A stretch of 64,000 nt of DNA, from the NCBI RefSeq assembly GCF_010093815.1, contig NW_022985569.1:62001-126000 (forward strand), written 5' to 3'. Of this stretch, positions 20,757 to 32,033 are shown piece by piece. Both the position numbers and the translations under genes were made by a program. The stretch's first letter is position 1, and each line of letters begins with the position of its first letter. Below the pieces are notes generated by a model, which worked only from the letters and a program-made list of their open reading frames with translations, searched no databases and was not told where the DNA came from. The stretch comes from Pseudovirgaria hyperparasitica (lineage: Eukaryota > Ascomycota > Dothideomycetes > Acrospermales > Acrospermaceae).

Positions 20757-23700
20757 CTAACGCGCCCAGATCAGCACATTAAAGCCCACCCCGCCTCTGC
20801 CTTCTGCCATGCTCGCCGCACACGCAAAGCATGTATCTTCTCCCCGCCTCACGACCGCGGACCTCGCACGCTCGCTACACCATGCCCTCGCAACCAACTC
20901 TTCACCCTCCCCCATTGCATCAATAAGCAGAAAGCTGTCCTTCGCACTATACAAGTCCTTCAGTTGACTGACATTCACCGCACTATCTAATAGCCTTTTC
21001 GCATGCTTCTTATGCAAAACATGCGCTCCCTTGCACGGGTCCGAGCCTATCTTGCGTGAATCCGGGCTTCCCCTGCACGGATGCGGGCTAACAAACAACG
21101 GGACGTTGTATAGAGTATACGATACAGGCACACTATTCACGCTGAAATGGAGGATTGCGCGATACTCGGTGACCCCAGAGCTTTTTGCACTGAGGGCCGT
21201 GCCAGGCGCCGAAAGCTCCATGAGACGGATCTCCTTGAGCTCGCTCTTCCGGCGATCGTCACGCGTAGGCGGCACGGGTACGACGTACGCACCGGAATCC
21301 GTTAGACTCGTCAGGAGACTATCCACAGGCTCCGTGAATTGCGGCACGTTATGACTTCCTGGGTCTGCGGCAGCCGCAAAGCCAAGACTTTCAAGAATAT
21401 CTGTTTTTGGATCGCACGGCGTGGGCGGCAGTGTACGTTTTGCGTTGATACGGACCCATCCCTCGGGCACACCAGTGGGTGCGGGCAGAGGCCCGATCCA
21501 GCCACATACAGATCCGGCGTCGCGATGAGCGCCGAGGACGCGGCCCAGCACGGTACGTTTGGGCCAGTACGATGAGTTACGTACGACGAGACCGTCGGCG
21601 TAAAAGGGAGCGCCACCAAAGCCGCGAATAGAGGGCGAGGCGTGGACAAGCACGCTCATGATACGATGGCGAAAAATCTTGCCGGGGAGCGTCAGGCCGA
21701 AAAGCCAGTCGCACATATCATAGCCTACGTGATGGCCAGCGATAAGTTCCCGGTAGGCTCGCTCGATGGTAGGTTTGGCCTCGAGATAAAGAGGCCATTT
21801 TATGGCCTCCGCGAATTTGATGAGGCCCTGGGCTTGTTCGCCATGGACTTTGGAGAACAGCGTGTAGGGTAAGGCAGAGGAGTCGGGGGATGTGGTGGGG
21901 ACTGGTCCGTTGATGGTTACGTTACGCAGCCATGTGCCCGACAGGACTAGCAGTGCGGAAATTGTATCTGTAATAAGGCCTGAGTAGCCCATGTTGCGTG
22001 GCTCCTTGCGTAGGCGGACAAGAAGCTCAGCGCCGAGAAGGACCTGGAAGAGAAAGTTGTGGAGTCCTACACCTTCAAGAGCTCCACCGAGGGTATGACT
22101 GCTGACGTCCCGGGACTTGGTTAAGTCAACAAAGCGGTCAGGATCTTCTGCAATACCATGATTCAAGCCTAAGCAGATAGATTCGATCTGGCTCTGGCGC
22201 GAGGCTTGCACGGGATCTTTGTATATTCCCGCCTGAAGACTGATAAATCTGTGATCCGTTAGCTAGGTAAGATAACCGGACAACACCCACTCACTCAGAA
22301 ATTCCAAGCATTTCACGAAGACCATCCGGATCTTCAGTATCTTCGGTCTGTAGACTCCGAATACGCTCCACAATGCGGTCGAGCGATGCTAATGGTGGTA
22401 TTACAGATCCTTCGAGAGCGATTTCTGCTAAGGGCGAGAGATTTAGCTGATGCTCTCTGTATTCCTCGGAATACCCCGAGACTGACACAGTTCCAGGCCA
22501 TTTTCCTTGGTAGAAGCATGAGCTCTCACAATCCATGTCTAGGAAGGTATTTCCTGGAAAGCTTTGTTGGTCGACTGCCATTGCTTCTATGTAGATGTTA
22601 GCTCATATCTCTGAGATAGAATGATGTACACCTACTGAAGCTAGGATGGAGATAGAACGGTGGAGGTACCTCTCTTTCAGTGAGTTCAGTCTGCTTCAAG
22701 CCAACAAAGAACAACTTGACTGCATCTACATTGCCGGTAGCTGTATATGGGCGCAAGGCCAAACTACCCTTGCTTTTCTTGCTAAGAACAAAATGAAGCC
22801 TTGCCAGTCGCTCACGTAGTTTATCATGACTCATCCTCATTTGAGCACTGCCAGCATAGCCAGAGTGATATGACTCGGGTTCGTAGGAAGCCATTTGCTC
22901 CACTATCTCTGCTAGTCCATATGGGAGGGGAGAGACAGCAGTCCTGCCAACTGTGGCGGCAGTATAATTACGTCTCACAATGGGCTGTCTATCCGGACGG
23001 GGTGGTTGTTGCGACTGGACTTTGGTGAGAGGCTGTGTTTGTATGCTTGGGGAGCCTTGTCGTAGTTGAGTTTCTGAGTGTACTTTTGATGTATCACTGG
23101 ATGTTGAGCCAGATGCTTGGCTCACTTGCGGCATGCCATTCAACGCTGGCGACTTTGCCTTCGACATTTGCGCTTCCGTCTCAAGACTACTCATTGCCTT
23201 CTGCGTGTGGTTTGGTTCCTCGGTTGCGTGGTACAGATTCTGGATGGACGTCTTCCGCGGCGCCTCATTTATGCTCCCAGGAATCAGCGAATCCTGCCGT
23301 GGTGCAGGCGACGGAATTGAAGGCTGAGGTGGAGTTCCCCGGGAATTGCGAGTCGATGGCTCAAAGGTTGCTCCCTCTGAAGGCGAGTGTTGCTTGGGTT
23401 GACCTGGAGACTTGTTCTGTTGATTGCGATTCTTTGGCACGTCCTGAAGGATGATGGGCTTTGGCGGTAGCAAGGTATCCCCAGATGACCTCGATCCGTT
23501 TCCTGTAGGCGTGGTAGAGGCTCGTCTGTAGGAAGCGGAATCCGCAAACGTTCCTGCAAGAGGACTCTTCTTATATGCCGAGCCCCCGGGTGTCCCTACC
23601 CCGGGACCGCGTCGGTATGTTGCCGCCTCTGCGAATGTCGTAACTACAGGGCTTGCGGTCTTGATAGGAGGATCCATGGGTAATGATGGTGGAGGTAAGG

Positions 23701-25192
23701 ATGCAGCTTTGGATGTAATCCTCTCCTCCGGCGATCTAGCCTTCGGTCTAGCTTTCTCCTCTGATGGAGGAGTAGACATCGTTGAATCCGAGCTATCACT
23801 GGAGTTTGAATCGATAGAGGGATTTCGTACGATCGGTCGCTGTTGTTTGTTTGGAGACGATGACATTTCCGGTTGGACGATTTGCGGAGACTGTCGAGGA
23901 CCCTCTGAGGCACTTTGTTTCACGTCTACAGAACTAGCTTGCTCGCGAAGTCTCTCTGAATTGGGTGAGCGTCGCCGTGGACCTTGCGAGTAGATCTGTG
24001 AGTACTGCAACTGCTCTCGTTCCCGTATCACTGGTGGATTGAATTGTTGTTGATTGGGGACAGAAGTTGGGGGTGACTGCTGCAAAGACAGTGACTGTTG
24101 CTGGTCCGACATTACTGATTGCCCATTTTGAGGACTCTGGGGACTTGTGGGAAGCTGGTGTCTGTATTCGCCTTCGCCTTTCTGGTCGCGCATGTATTGA
24201 CCCTGGCCTTGCTGGTACTGGTCTGACTCTGGCTCTTTCCAATCAGATATCGCGTCTACCCCCAATATCTGCCTCGCATTTTGATGCGACCATTGTGCAG
24301 TCTTCTTCTCTTCCTCTCCTTGTGCGCAGTCTACTGCCACGCCGTATGCATCTAGGGCTCCTTGAATGTCGCCGCTCCTTAACCTGATCTCTCCTTGCTG
24401 TAGCCAGCCTCGGTAGTATGTTGGGTCAAGTTGTATGGCAGCCTCTGCATCTCGCAACGAAGCATCGAAATTCGGCGGCGTGGACAGCATGTGTGCAAAG
24501 GAGCGCGCTGCTAGGAGGTTGGGAGAGGCAGGCTGATACATCAGCGCCTTGTTGTACATGCTTCTGGCACCATTGTAGTCGGCACGATTGATGAGTGACT
24601 CGGCATGAGACTGGAACACATCCGAGGCGGAACGCTCGCCAACGCGATTGCTCACGGGGAGAGCTTGTTGTGGAGCGGGCGGAGGAGACAGAGGAACGAA
24701 CTGCTGGTATTGTGGACTGTACACTTGCTGTTGCGGCGCAGGACTATAGCCATATTGCTGAGAAGGGGGCGATTGGGTGTATGAGGTCGCAGGCGAAGGG
24801 TATTGGTGCTGAGATGAGTAGTTCTGCTGAGCGTACTGATATGTATACTGTTGGCCGTAAGGAGACGCATGAGGCTGAGGGATCTGCGGCTGTTGGAATT
24901 GCGAGGGCGGATCTGGACGATAGCCATTATTCTGTTGACTAGATACAGAAAGATATAATGTCAGCCAGATTGTGTGCTACCCGTGGACAGCTGCTGTGGA
25001 GGACTTGGGAGCTGTAGTAGCTCACCTATAGTAGGCGCTTCCATTCTGCGCTTGGGCATCGGATAGTTGAAGTTGCTGCTGGTACTGCTGCTCCGGCGAC
25101 AGAGGGCTTACGACGGTGTTTGGATTCGGCGACTCGTCCTTCTTCCCGCCCAAGACTTTCTTGAAGAGGCTTGCTGTCGATGGTTTGGGCAT
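20757..25192 (-). CDS. Large TPR-repeat protein with conserved C-terminal domain, unknown function
   Basis: Four exons join with agreeing phases: 25192-25026, 24938-22636, 22586-22295 and 22248-20757, giving 1417 residues. The joins are TATAG/GTGAGC...CTAG, TTCA/GTAGGT...CATAG and CTGA/GTGAGT...CACAG. The N-terminus (MPKPSTASLFKKVLGGKKDE) is basic and is followed by a Gln/Tyr/Pro-rich region. A TPR block near residues 160-280 includes ADYNGARSMYNKAL, ASLRDAEAAIQLDPTYYRGW and GDIQGALDAYGVAV. A Ser/Pro-rich linker runs to about 720. The rest is a long predicted folded part with YGLAEIVEQMASYE, VKLFFVGLKQTELTERE, FLDMDCESSCFYQGKWPG, LREMLGISEFISLQ and YWPKRTVLGRVLG. These blocks look like those of a conserved ascomycete family without known function. 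Taken alone, the exons look like three separate genes. The reading across each junction and the co-linear conserved blocks favour one protein. TPRs suggest a scaffold role, which is an inference. Confidence 0.75.
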
Positions 25193-26343
25193 GTTTGGGG
25201 CAATCTCGGGGCGCGAAGCGCTACAAGCTGAGGGATCTCCGCCGCGCTGGATCTTGAGAGGGCTCGCTCGCGTTCCACGGTTACACTACAGCGCGGCGTA
25301 GGGGACGCACGCAGAGTATGGCAAAAGAAGAAGATGGTGAGACGGAAAGCTCGCCATGCGAAGGCAACCAGGCGGCGCAAAGGTGAGGCATATGCACATC
25401 AGACGGTAAGATGGGCAGGCCGGCACAGGCAAAAAAGAAAGAGCGGAAGAATGTAAGACAGGTAATTAGATAGAAGTCAAATCAAAAGCCCAGTGGCGCA
25501 TACACACACCGGCCAGTCAGTGGTCACCATTAAGCTTACGCCTCAATTTGCACGAGCGTCGAGCAGTAGGATCTAGGAGTAGTGAGTGGTAATATAATGA
25601 TATGCAAGTGCTTGCTGTGAAGCCTAAGGCAGACATATTCTCTTCCTCAGGCTCCTACCGTCTTGCTAGATACCTAGACCTCACCTCATCTCGACTCACC
25701 GGCCATATTGATGATTCCTGCAGACATAAGGAGAATGACATCGCAATAGAGCCTCACTCTCAAGCCAGGCGAGACCGACTGAACGACCAAACTACTGCTG
25801 CGTTGCCCGCTTGAAATGCGTACTCTTCCGCATGTTGGCATCGTGTCATCGGCCAGAACATTGGCCGTCATGGGAATGAAGTCGACAATGTCGTTTCGGC
25901 TGACGTTCAGAAAACGATACACTCGCCATCTGTTGATGCATGCCAGGTTTCATAGCCATATATTCCACAAGTCCATATTCGCTGTCTAGCCACGGTAGCA
26001 TCGCGGATTAAGAAAGAGATATCACAGGTTATGGCACGAGACCGTGAATGCAAAGTCATTCTTTTTTATACTGTTCAGATGATGCCAAAAGCCTTCATTG
26101 ACAAGTCCCTCTAGCATCTGCGCCTTGTGTCGGAAAATTAGGCAGTAATACTCGCCGCAACTAAGACTGACCCTCTGCTAAAGGGCAGTTAGTCTGGCGC
26201 CTCGAACAGACAGGTATTCGTCACGCAAGTTCGATATAAAGAATACCATCAACTCGATGCTCGCACAAAAACCACAAGTGCAGAGATCCAACTATATACA
26301 ACATCCACAACGAAGTTTATACATGCCCCTGGCGCCTGGCGTC
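25193..26343. other. Intergenic
   Basis: About 1.15 kb holding the promoter of the TPR gene and the 3' region of the lyase gene. The frame at 25602-25814 has no recognisable motif. No repeat seen. Confidence 0.4.
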
Positions 26344-27983
26344 TTACTTGAATAGCTCTATCGCATCAAAGATCTATAGTCTGTGTCAGCGAATGTGATT
26401 GTCTCATTGGACTCGATACTCACAATGTTCGGACTCAGGTACGTATCTCCATCACTCCCACTGACCACGTTGATAGTGATTGTGTTGCTGCCCGCCACAA
26501 GCGTACCACTCGGAATCGAAACGTCGTAAACCTCTCCGTACCCTCTGTAGGCACCCCGTGTCACCCCTCGGGAGTCAATCTTCGTGGGTGCTGCCGGTGC
26601 CGGCCCAGTCCACGAGTTGACGATTGCCTGCGGTCTAGCTCCAGCGAAGCTCAACGTCGTCCCGATCCTGAGTGTCGCCGCCCCGGTCTGCGCCGACGTG
26701 AGTGTAAACGCAATCTTCTGGCCGTTGTTCACGCTCTTCCACAATGCCATCGGAAATGCAGAGAGCGCCGACGAGCCCACAGTATACGTCCCTGGGCTCC
26801 AACTGCTCATCCGCGAGTCACTCGGATGCATCCGTAACTGATTCGCCGCGTTACGGAACCCGGTCGGCTGCCCGTCCCACGCACCGATCGTCCAGATTGT
26901 ATTCCTGCTCGTAGCCGTACTGGCAATATCCTTCGTCACCGTCGCACCGGCAGACACACTGACTGACGTGCTGGCCACCTTCAACTCCACCTGATACAGC
27001 ACCTGCGTATACGTTCCGGGCTTCATTGCCGGACTCGTAAATGCCCCTGAGCTCGCTGCCTTGACCCAGTACTGTGCATTCGCATTATACCAATGCACAA
27101 CCCTCTCGCCCGTCCCGGCGCCACTCACCGTCCCCTTTACGAACCCGCGCCCACTCGCGGCCACATAGCCTTTGATGCCCAGAGACGCGAAGAACGCCGT
27201 GTCCGAAACCTTCAGCGCCGCGGGAATCCCGGACCGCGAAAACGTAAGCGCGTACGGGCCGTGCAGGCCCATGCGATAGCTCTCCGTCTGCACATGTCCC
27301 GAGTTCATGTAGAACGTCAGACTGGTATACGCGCCCCCGTTGTTCGCGTCAATGTCCCTGAAGAACGGGCCGCCAGAGGAGCTCTCATACTGCGGCGTTA
27401 GGAAGCACGCATGGGCGTCGTTACCCTCCACGCAGTGCACGCCATCGTCGATGAAGCGCTGCGACGAGTAGAACTTGGAGCGCGTCTGGCCGGACACGCT
27501 GAAGATGTCGGAGCCCTCGATGGCGGTGCCGTCCTTGGTCGTGGAGGCGTCGCCAAACGGGTAGCTGGTTGGGTACACGGCGTTGTTGAGACGCGCAATG
27601 TAGCGCAGCTCGCCCACAGTGGGTTCTGCGGTGATGTACGTCGCCATCCACACGGTACTGCCGCCCGACTGGACGACATAGTAGTGCGTCAGCGTGGACG
27701 TCACGCATGTCACTTTGGCGTACTGGCTGTTGATGATTGTCGCCGACACGGTCGCGGTGCCGAGTCCGCTCCCGATGTGGCTTCCTGTGCTCTGGTACTG
27801 CACTTCGGTGCCGCGGTACTTGATGCTGGTGATGTCGCAGCTGGCGCGGCTGATGGTCACGACGAGGGGGTTTGCCGAGCCGGCGTCGATGACATAGGAC
27901 GCCGAGGACGTGGTGATGCCGAACGCGGCAGAGACGGTGGTTATGAATGCAAGAAGAGCGAGGAAGAGGAGTGAGACGAGCAT
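26344..27983 (-). CDS. Secreted rhamnogalacturonan lyase, polysaccharide lyase family 4
   Basis: Exons 27983-26424 and 26373-26344 (50-nt intron, GTGAGT donor, TATAG acceptor) give 529 residues; the tiny last exon adds IFDAIELFK and the stop. A signal peptide is clear ([20 protein letters not shown]). The catalytic beta-sandwich (about 21-270) contains [34 protein letters not shown] and [17 protein letters not shown] fibronectin-III-like domain follows, with [17 protein letters not shown] and [14 protein letters not shown] carbohydrate-binding-like C-terminal domain carries [16 protein letters not shown] and [22 protein letters not shown]4 enzymes cut the rhamnose-galacturonate backbone of pectin by beta-elimination outside the cell. 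This points to a plant-associated or saprotrophic life. GC content is well above the flanking DNA, but coding bias is normal for the window. Confidence 0.92.
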
Positions 27984-28471
27984 CTTTGCGGCGGCACCAG
28001 AAGACGACGCTGGTGCTCAGGAGATGATCAAGCTGTGGTGAAAAGGCGTATAACCACGGCCTCGCAGATATTTTATATACCCAACACCCTCCCTCTCATC
28101 TCCGTCCCAGACGCACGATTTCCTCATCTCGGCACAACTCTCGTCCAGCTCGATAGCGTTTCATATCAGCAGCACACAGCACGCGCACCAACATCAACAA
28201 CACGCCTTCGGTGCACAATATTTCATCTCGGCACATCTCCCATCCAGCACATTGCGCGTCGCATCACGAGCACACCGCAGCACACCCTCCCCCGCATCCG
28301 TAAGCACCGCTCTCTATTGGCGGGATCTCACCCAGCGTCGCCCCTCGGGGTCCCCCTTATGCCCAAAACAGTACGACAGGAACGTGTCGGCAGCAGTCGC
28401 ACCACAGGCCCGTCGGTGCAGCCGGCCTGCCTGCAATCTCGTCATTGCCCCTTCATTATATACCTGCTTGT

Positions 28472-28504
28472 CTGGCTGGCTGGCGGGCTGGCTGGCTGGC
28501 TGGG
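28472..28504. repeat. (GGCT)n tetranucleotide repeat
   Basis: About eight GGCT units with one interruption. Confidence 0.8.
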
Positions 28505-28739
28505 TGAATGACCTGGGGTTGGGATTCCGAGTCAGATCGAAGGGCCCCGCATATGCATGCATGCACGCATGCACCCCAGATTATAGCGCCTCCGTGTTTC
28601 TGTGTCGTTTTCCCGGGCTCTGCTCCCCTGCCCTGTCCATGTCCATGCGCGTCCACGTCGTTCGGAAATACCCAAGCGTTTTGCTACCCTCCTCACACGT
28701 CATGTGTCCGTTTCTTATATACCATCATGCCGACGCCTC

Positions 28740-28743
<4 letters not shown>

Positions 28744-28774
<31 letters not shown>
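28744..28774. repeat. (TA)n dinucleotide repeat
   Basis: About 15 uninterrupted TA units. Confidence 0.9.
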
Positions 28775-28776
<2 letters not shown>

Positions 28777-29222
28777 TCACGCTACGCCCCAAACATCATA
28801 ATGCCGTCCTTTCGTCGTCATATTAGACTGGTTATTTTTCCCCCCCAATCACTTACTCCCCCCCTTTCACGCCTTCTGACCCCTTCCCACTTAATTTCCC
28901 TTTTGCCTTGCAATCTCCCCTTTTTTTTCACCTTTTTCCTGATCTTCTCCCTTTCGAATCTTCCCCCCCAATATGTCCAAAGACGCCCTTCCTCCATCTT
29001 AACCCCCCGTAACCCCGGCCAAGACTCCACTCACTCATCAAGCATCACACCCCGCAGGTGCTAAAAGTCTCGGCACTTGCTATCCCGGAGGGCGCTCTTG
29101 CGTGTCCGGGGTTGATTGGGTTGGAAGACCGGGTTTGATTGGTGGGATTGGGATCGGGGTTTGACTGGTGGGAGGTGGGTTTAGTTGGGGCTTTGTGGGC
29201 GGGTAGTGTAGGTGTAGTCTAT

Positions 29223-29246
29223 GGGCTAGGGCTAGGGCTAGGGGGG
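29223..29246. repeat. (GGGCTA)3 telomere-variant-like repeat
   Basis: Three tandem GGGCTA units are followed by G-rich variants with TTAG spacing up to about 29295. The unit differs by one base from the fungal telomere unit TTAGGG read in another phase. It may be a short interstitial telomere-like tract or simple G-rich slippage. Confidence 0.5.
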
Positions 29247-29489
29247 ATTAGAGGGGGTTAGAGGGGACGAGGGGATAAGAGGGTAAGGGAATGGAGGGAG
29301 AGTTAGGACTAGGAGGGTAGGTGGATTTATGTTGGTGGTTGTGTGTTTACTTAGAGTAGTTATGTTTATAGTTATAGTATGTCGTTTATAGGATGTGAGA
29401 TTGGGTATGCTTTGAAGACGATGCGTGTAGTTATATAGAGTTTTGTCTATGCTTCTACCGCTGCATATTATATGTTACATGTTACATGT

Positions 29490-30095
29490 GTCCTTGTCTA
29501 TTCGTTTATCTTTCCTATCTTTTCTATCTTTAACCCTACTTATACTCTTATGATTTTTATCCTCTCTCTCTTATACTATTCTATCTCTACCTCTATTATA
29601 CTATTCTACTCTTACGTCTACCCTTACGTCTCCCTCCTACTATTCTACCCTTATCTCTCCCTTCTACTATTCTACCCTTATATCTACCTCTATTCTTACG
29701 TCTACCTCTATTTCTATGTCTACCTCTATCTCTATCTCTACTTCTATATCTATGTCTACGTCTATCTCTACCTCTATTCTATCTCTATCTCTACCTCTAT
29801 CTCTACCTCTACTCTATCTCTATCTCTATCTCTACTCTATCTCTACCTCTACTCTATCTCTATCTCTACTCTATCTCTACTCTATCTCTACTCTATTCTA
29901 TCTCTACCTCTATTCTTATTTCTTTCTTCTACTATTCTACTCTTATATCTATCTCTACTCTACTCTACTCTACTCTATCTCTACCTCTACTCTACTCTAC
30001 TCTATCTCTATCTTTATTTTATTCTACTCTACTCTATCTCTAATCTCTAATCCTCTATTCTCTTCTTACTAATTATTCTATATCTATCTCTCTCT
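29490..30095. repeat. Long pyrimidine tract built from TCTATC/TCTACC/TCTACTC units
   Basis: About 600 bp in which the plus strand is almost only C, T and regularly spaced A. Units of 5-6 bases (CTCTA, CTCTAC, CTCTAT) are mixed. Purines other than A are nearly absent. Such tracts can form triplex or H-DNA. Confidence 0.9.
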
Positions 30096-30568
30096 AAAGA
30101 TATAAATATTTTATTAGATCTTATAAAGTATACCGTTCGTACTTTAAATACGTAAGTATATAAAATAAAATAAAATCATACTTTTCTTATTTGTAGTATC
30201 TAGAGCGGGAGAGAAGAGAGAAAAGACAAAGGGGGTCTTCGTTATATTATGTTTATTATAGCTACTTGTTATTGTTTAGTTTTTGGGTTATCATTTGGTT
30301 TTGGTTTTTGGTTTTGGTTTTGATTTCATGTAGATATAGACATATATACAAATACAGACACACACTCTATAACTCCACCTACCCAATTCCTACCCATTCT
30401 ATAAACACACCTACGGACAAAGTACCCTATAGTAAGTACATGGCAAGTATACTAGGACACAGCTACTAACTAACAAACATCTACCATCCACCATCACCAC
30501 GAAAACTAGTAGCAGAGTAATATAGTATATTCCGCATTCGCGAACGGGATCGGGAAGGGCTGCGCATG

Positions 30569-30835
30569 GTATGGTATATGGTATGGTATGCATGTAAGGG
30601 GTATGGTATGGTATATGGTATATGGTATATGGTATATGGTATATGGTATATGGTATATGGTATATGGTATGGTATGGTATGGTATGATATGGTATGGTAT
30701 GGTATGGTATGGTATGATATGGTATGGTATGGTATGGTATGGTGTGGTATGGTATGGTATGGTATGGTATATGATATGGTATAGCTGGATATGATATGAC
30801 TGGATATAGCTGGATATGATATGGTATGATATGGC
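30569..30835. repeat. (GGTAT)n / (GGTATAT)n microsatellite
   Basis: About 270 bp of GGTAT pentamers and GGTATAT heptamers in blocks, with rare GATAT variants. The same GGTAT unit recurs as a short tract at 42378-42415. Confidence 0.9.
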
Positions 30836-31020
30836 TAGATGTGGGTGGACAGATGGATAGATGCATACATGCATACACGCACGAACGCGAACTCGGGAAA
30901 GGAAGATGGTACCCGTTTAACATACCTGTTTGACATGCCTATTTAACACGTACGCGTATGCGTGTGCGTATACGTGCATGTATACGTAGACCGTGGACCA
31001 TGTGCGTATACATAGCCGGA

Positions 31021-31112
31021 CAGGACAGGGCAGGATAGGATAGGATAGGATAGGATAGGATAGGATATGATAGGATAGGATAGGATATAATAGAATAGGA
31101 TAGGATAGAATA
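31021..31112. repeat. (GGATA)n pentanucleotide repeat
   Basis: About 16 GGATA units with a few GATAT/GAATA variants, preceded by CAGGA repeats. Confidence 0.9.
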
Positions 31113-32033
31113 TTATATAACACGAATACTAACCCCCTAAAACCCTTCTAAGATAGAAGTGAATAGATAGATTACTAAAAGTAGCTAGTTACTTACTCTC
31201 TTACACACATACTCTCTCTCTCTCTCTATCCTTCCTTTAGTAACGTAAAGTAAAACTAAAAACGACTAGATTCTAGATAACGACGTTATTCTCCCTTTTC
31301 CCTTCTCCCTACCTTCCTCTCCCTTCATTTTACCTTCCTAGACTACTAAATGCCGAATTACTAAGTTCCAATTAGCAACTTGTATAAACTACCAACGACC
31401 AACGACCAATGGAACAAGAAGAAGAAGAAGAACAATTTTCACATTCCTTTTCCGCTTCCAAGACGGGGATGTTGAAAAGTAATCCAGAGAGATATACACA
31501 TGCAGCCAAGACGAGCCGTGCATGGCTATGCTACGACGTGATATAACATGACGTGAGTGACGACTGGATAGACATCTACTGCTCCCGTTCCGGTCTTTAT
31601 ACTATCCAGCTCCAGTACCAACTACCATCAACAATGATCAACAACAATCATCAGCATCAAACACAGTGACAAGCCCCAAGCAAGCTCTCCACAAGACTAC
31701 CCTGCGTCCTCTCTCTCTCGCCCTCCCTCTCCCCCACCCCATCCTCACACCCCATCTCAGCAGTCTCAGACCCTCTTCCACCACCACCACCACTCACACA
31801 TGCTTCGGCGTCTCTGCCAGCGTACATCATAGCGCGCTGCTCATGTGGCAGCAACATGAACGGAACCTATACGCGACCAAAAACGACGGAAGAAGTCAGT
31901 CTAGAGGACAAAAGAAAAGGGACGGACAGGAGGGGGAGGTCTATGATGAGGCAAAGGAAAGGAGAGGAGAAAGGAGGATTGGGGGCAGGGTTTGGGCTGG
32001 ATGGGATGGGATGGGATGGATGCATGGGATGGA

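Larger units (their letters stand above)
27984..32033. other. 4-kb gene-free belt of microsatellites
   Basis: Apart from the lyase promoter, this stretch is made mostly of simple repeats of different unit sizes (listed separately), pyrimidine- or purine-biased tracts and short AT-rich linkers. Long open frames here only reflect repeat periodicity (for example Leu/Tyr/Ser or Ile/Pro/Tyr/His strings) and were not accepted as genes. Confidence 0.7.

Noticed and set aside
27411-27974. 187-codon plus-strand frame opposite the PL4 lyase
   Set aside because: Shadow of the lyase coding strand; no motif, no independent start context.
29472-30050. 192-codon Leu/Tyr/Ser frame that looks like a membrane protein
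   Set aside because: Entirely produced by the CTCTAC/TCTATC microsatellite.
30411-30923. 170-codon Ile/Pro/Tyr/His repeat frame
   Set aside because: Produced by the GGTAT pentamer read on the minus strand; no coding evidence.
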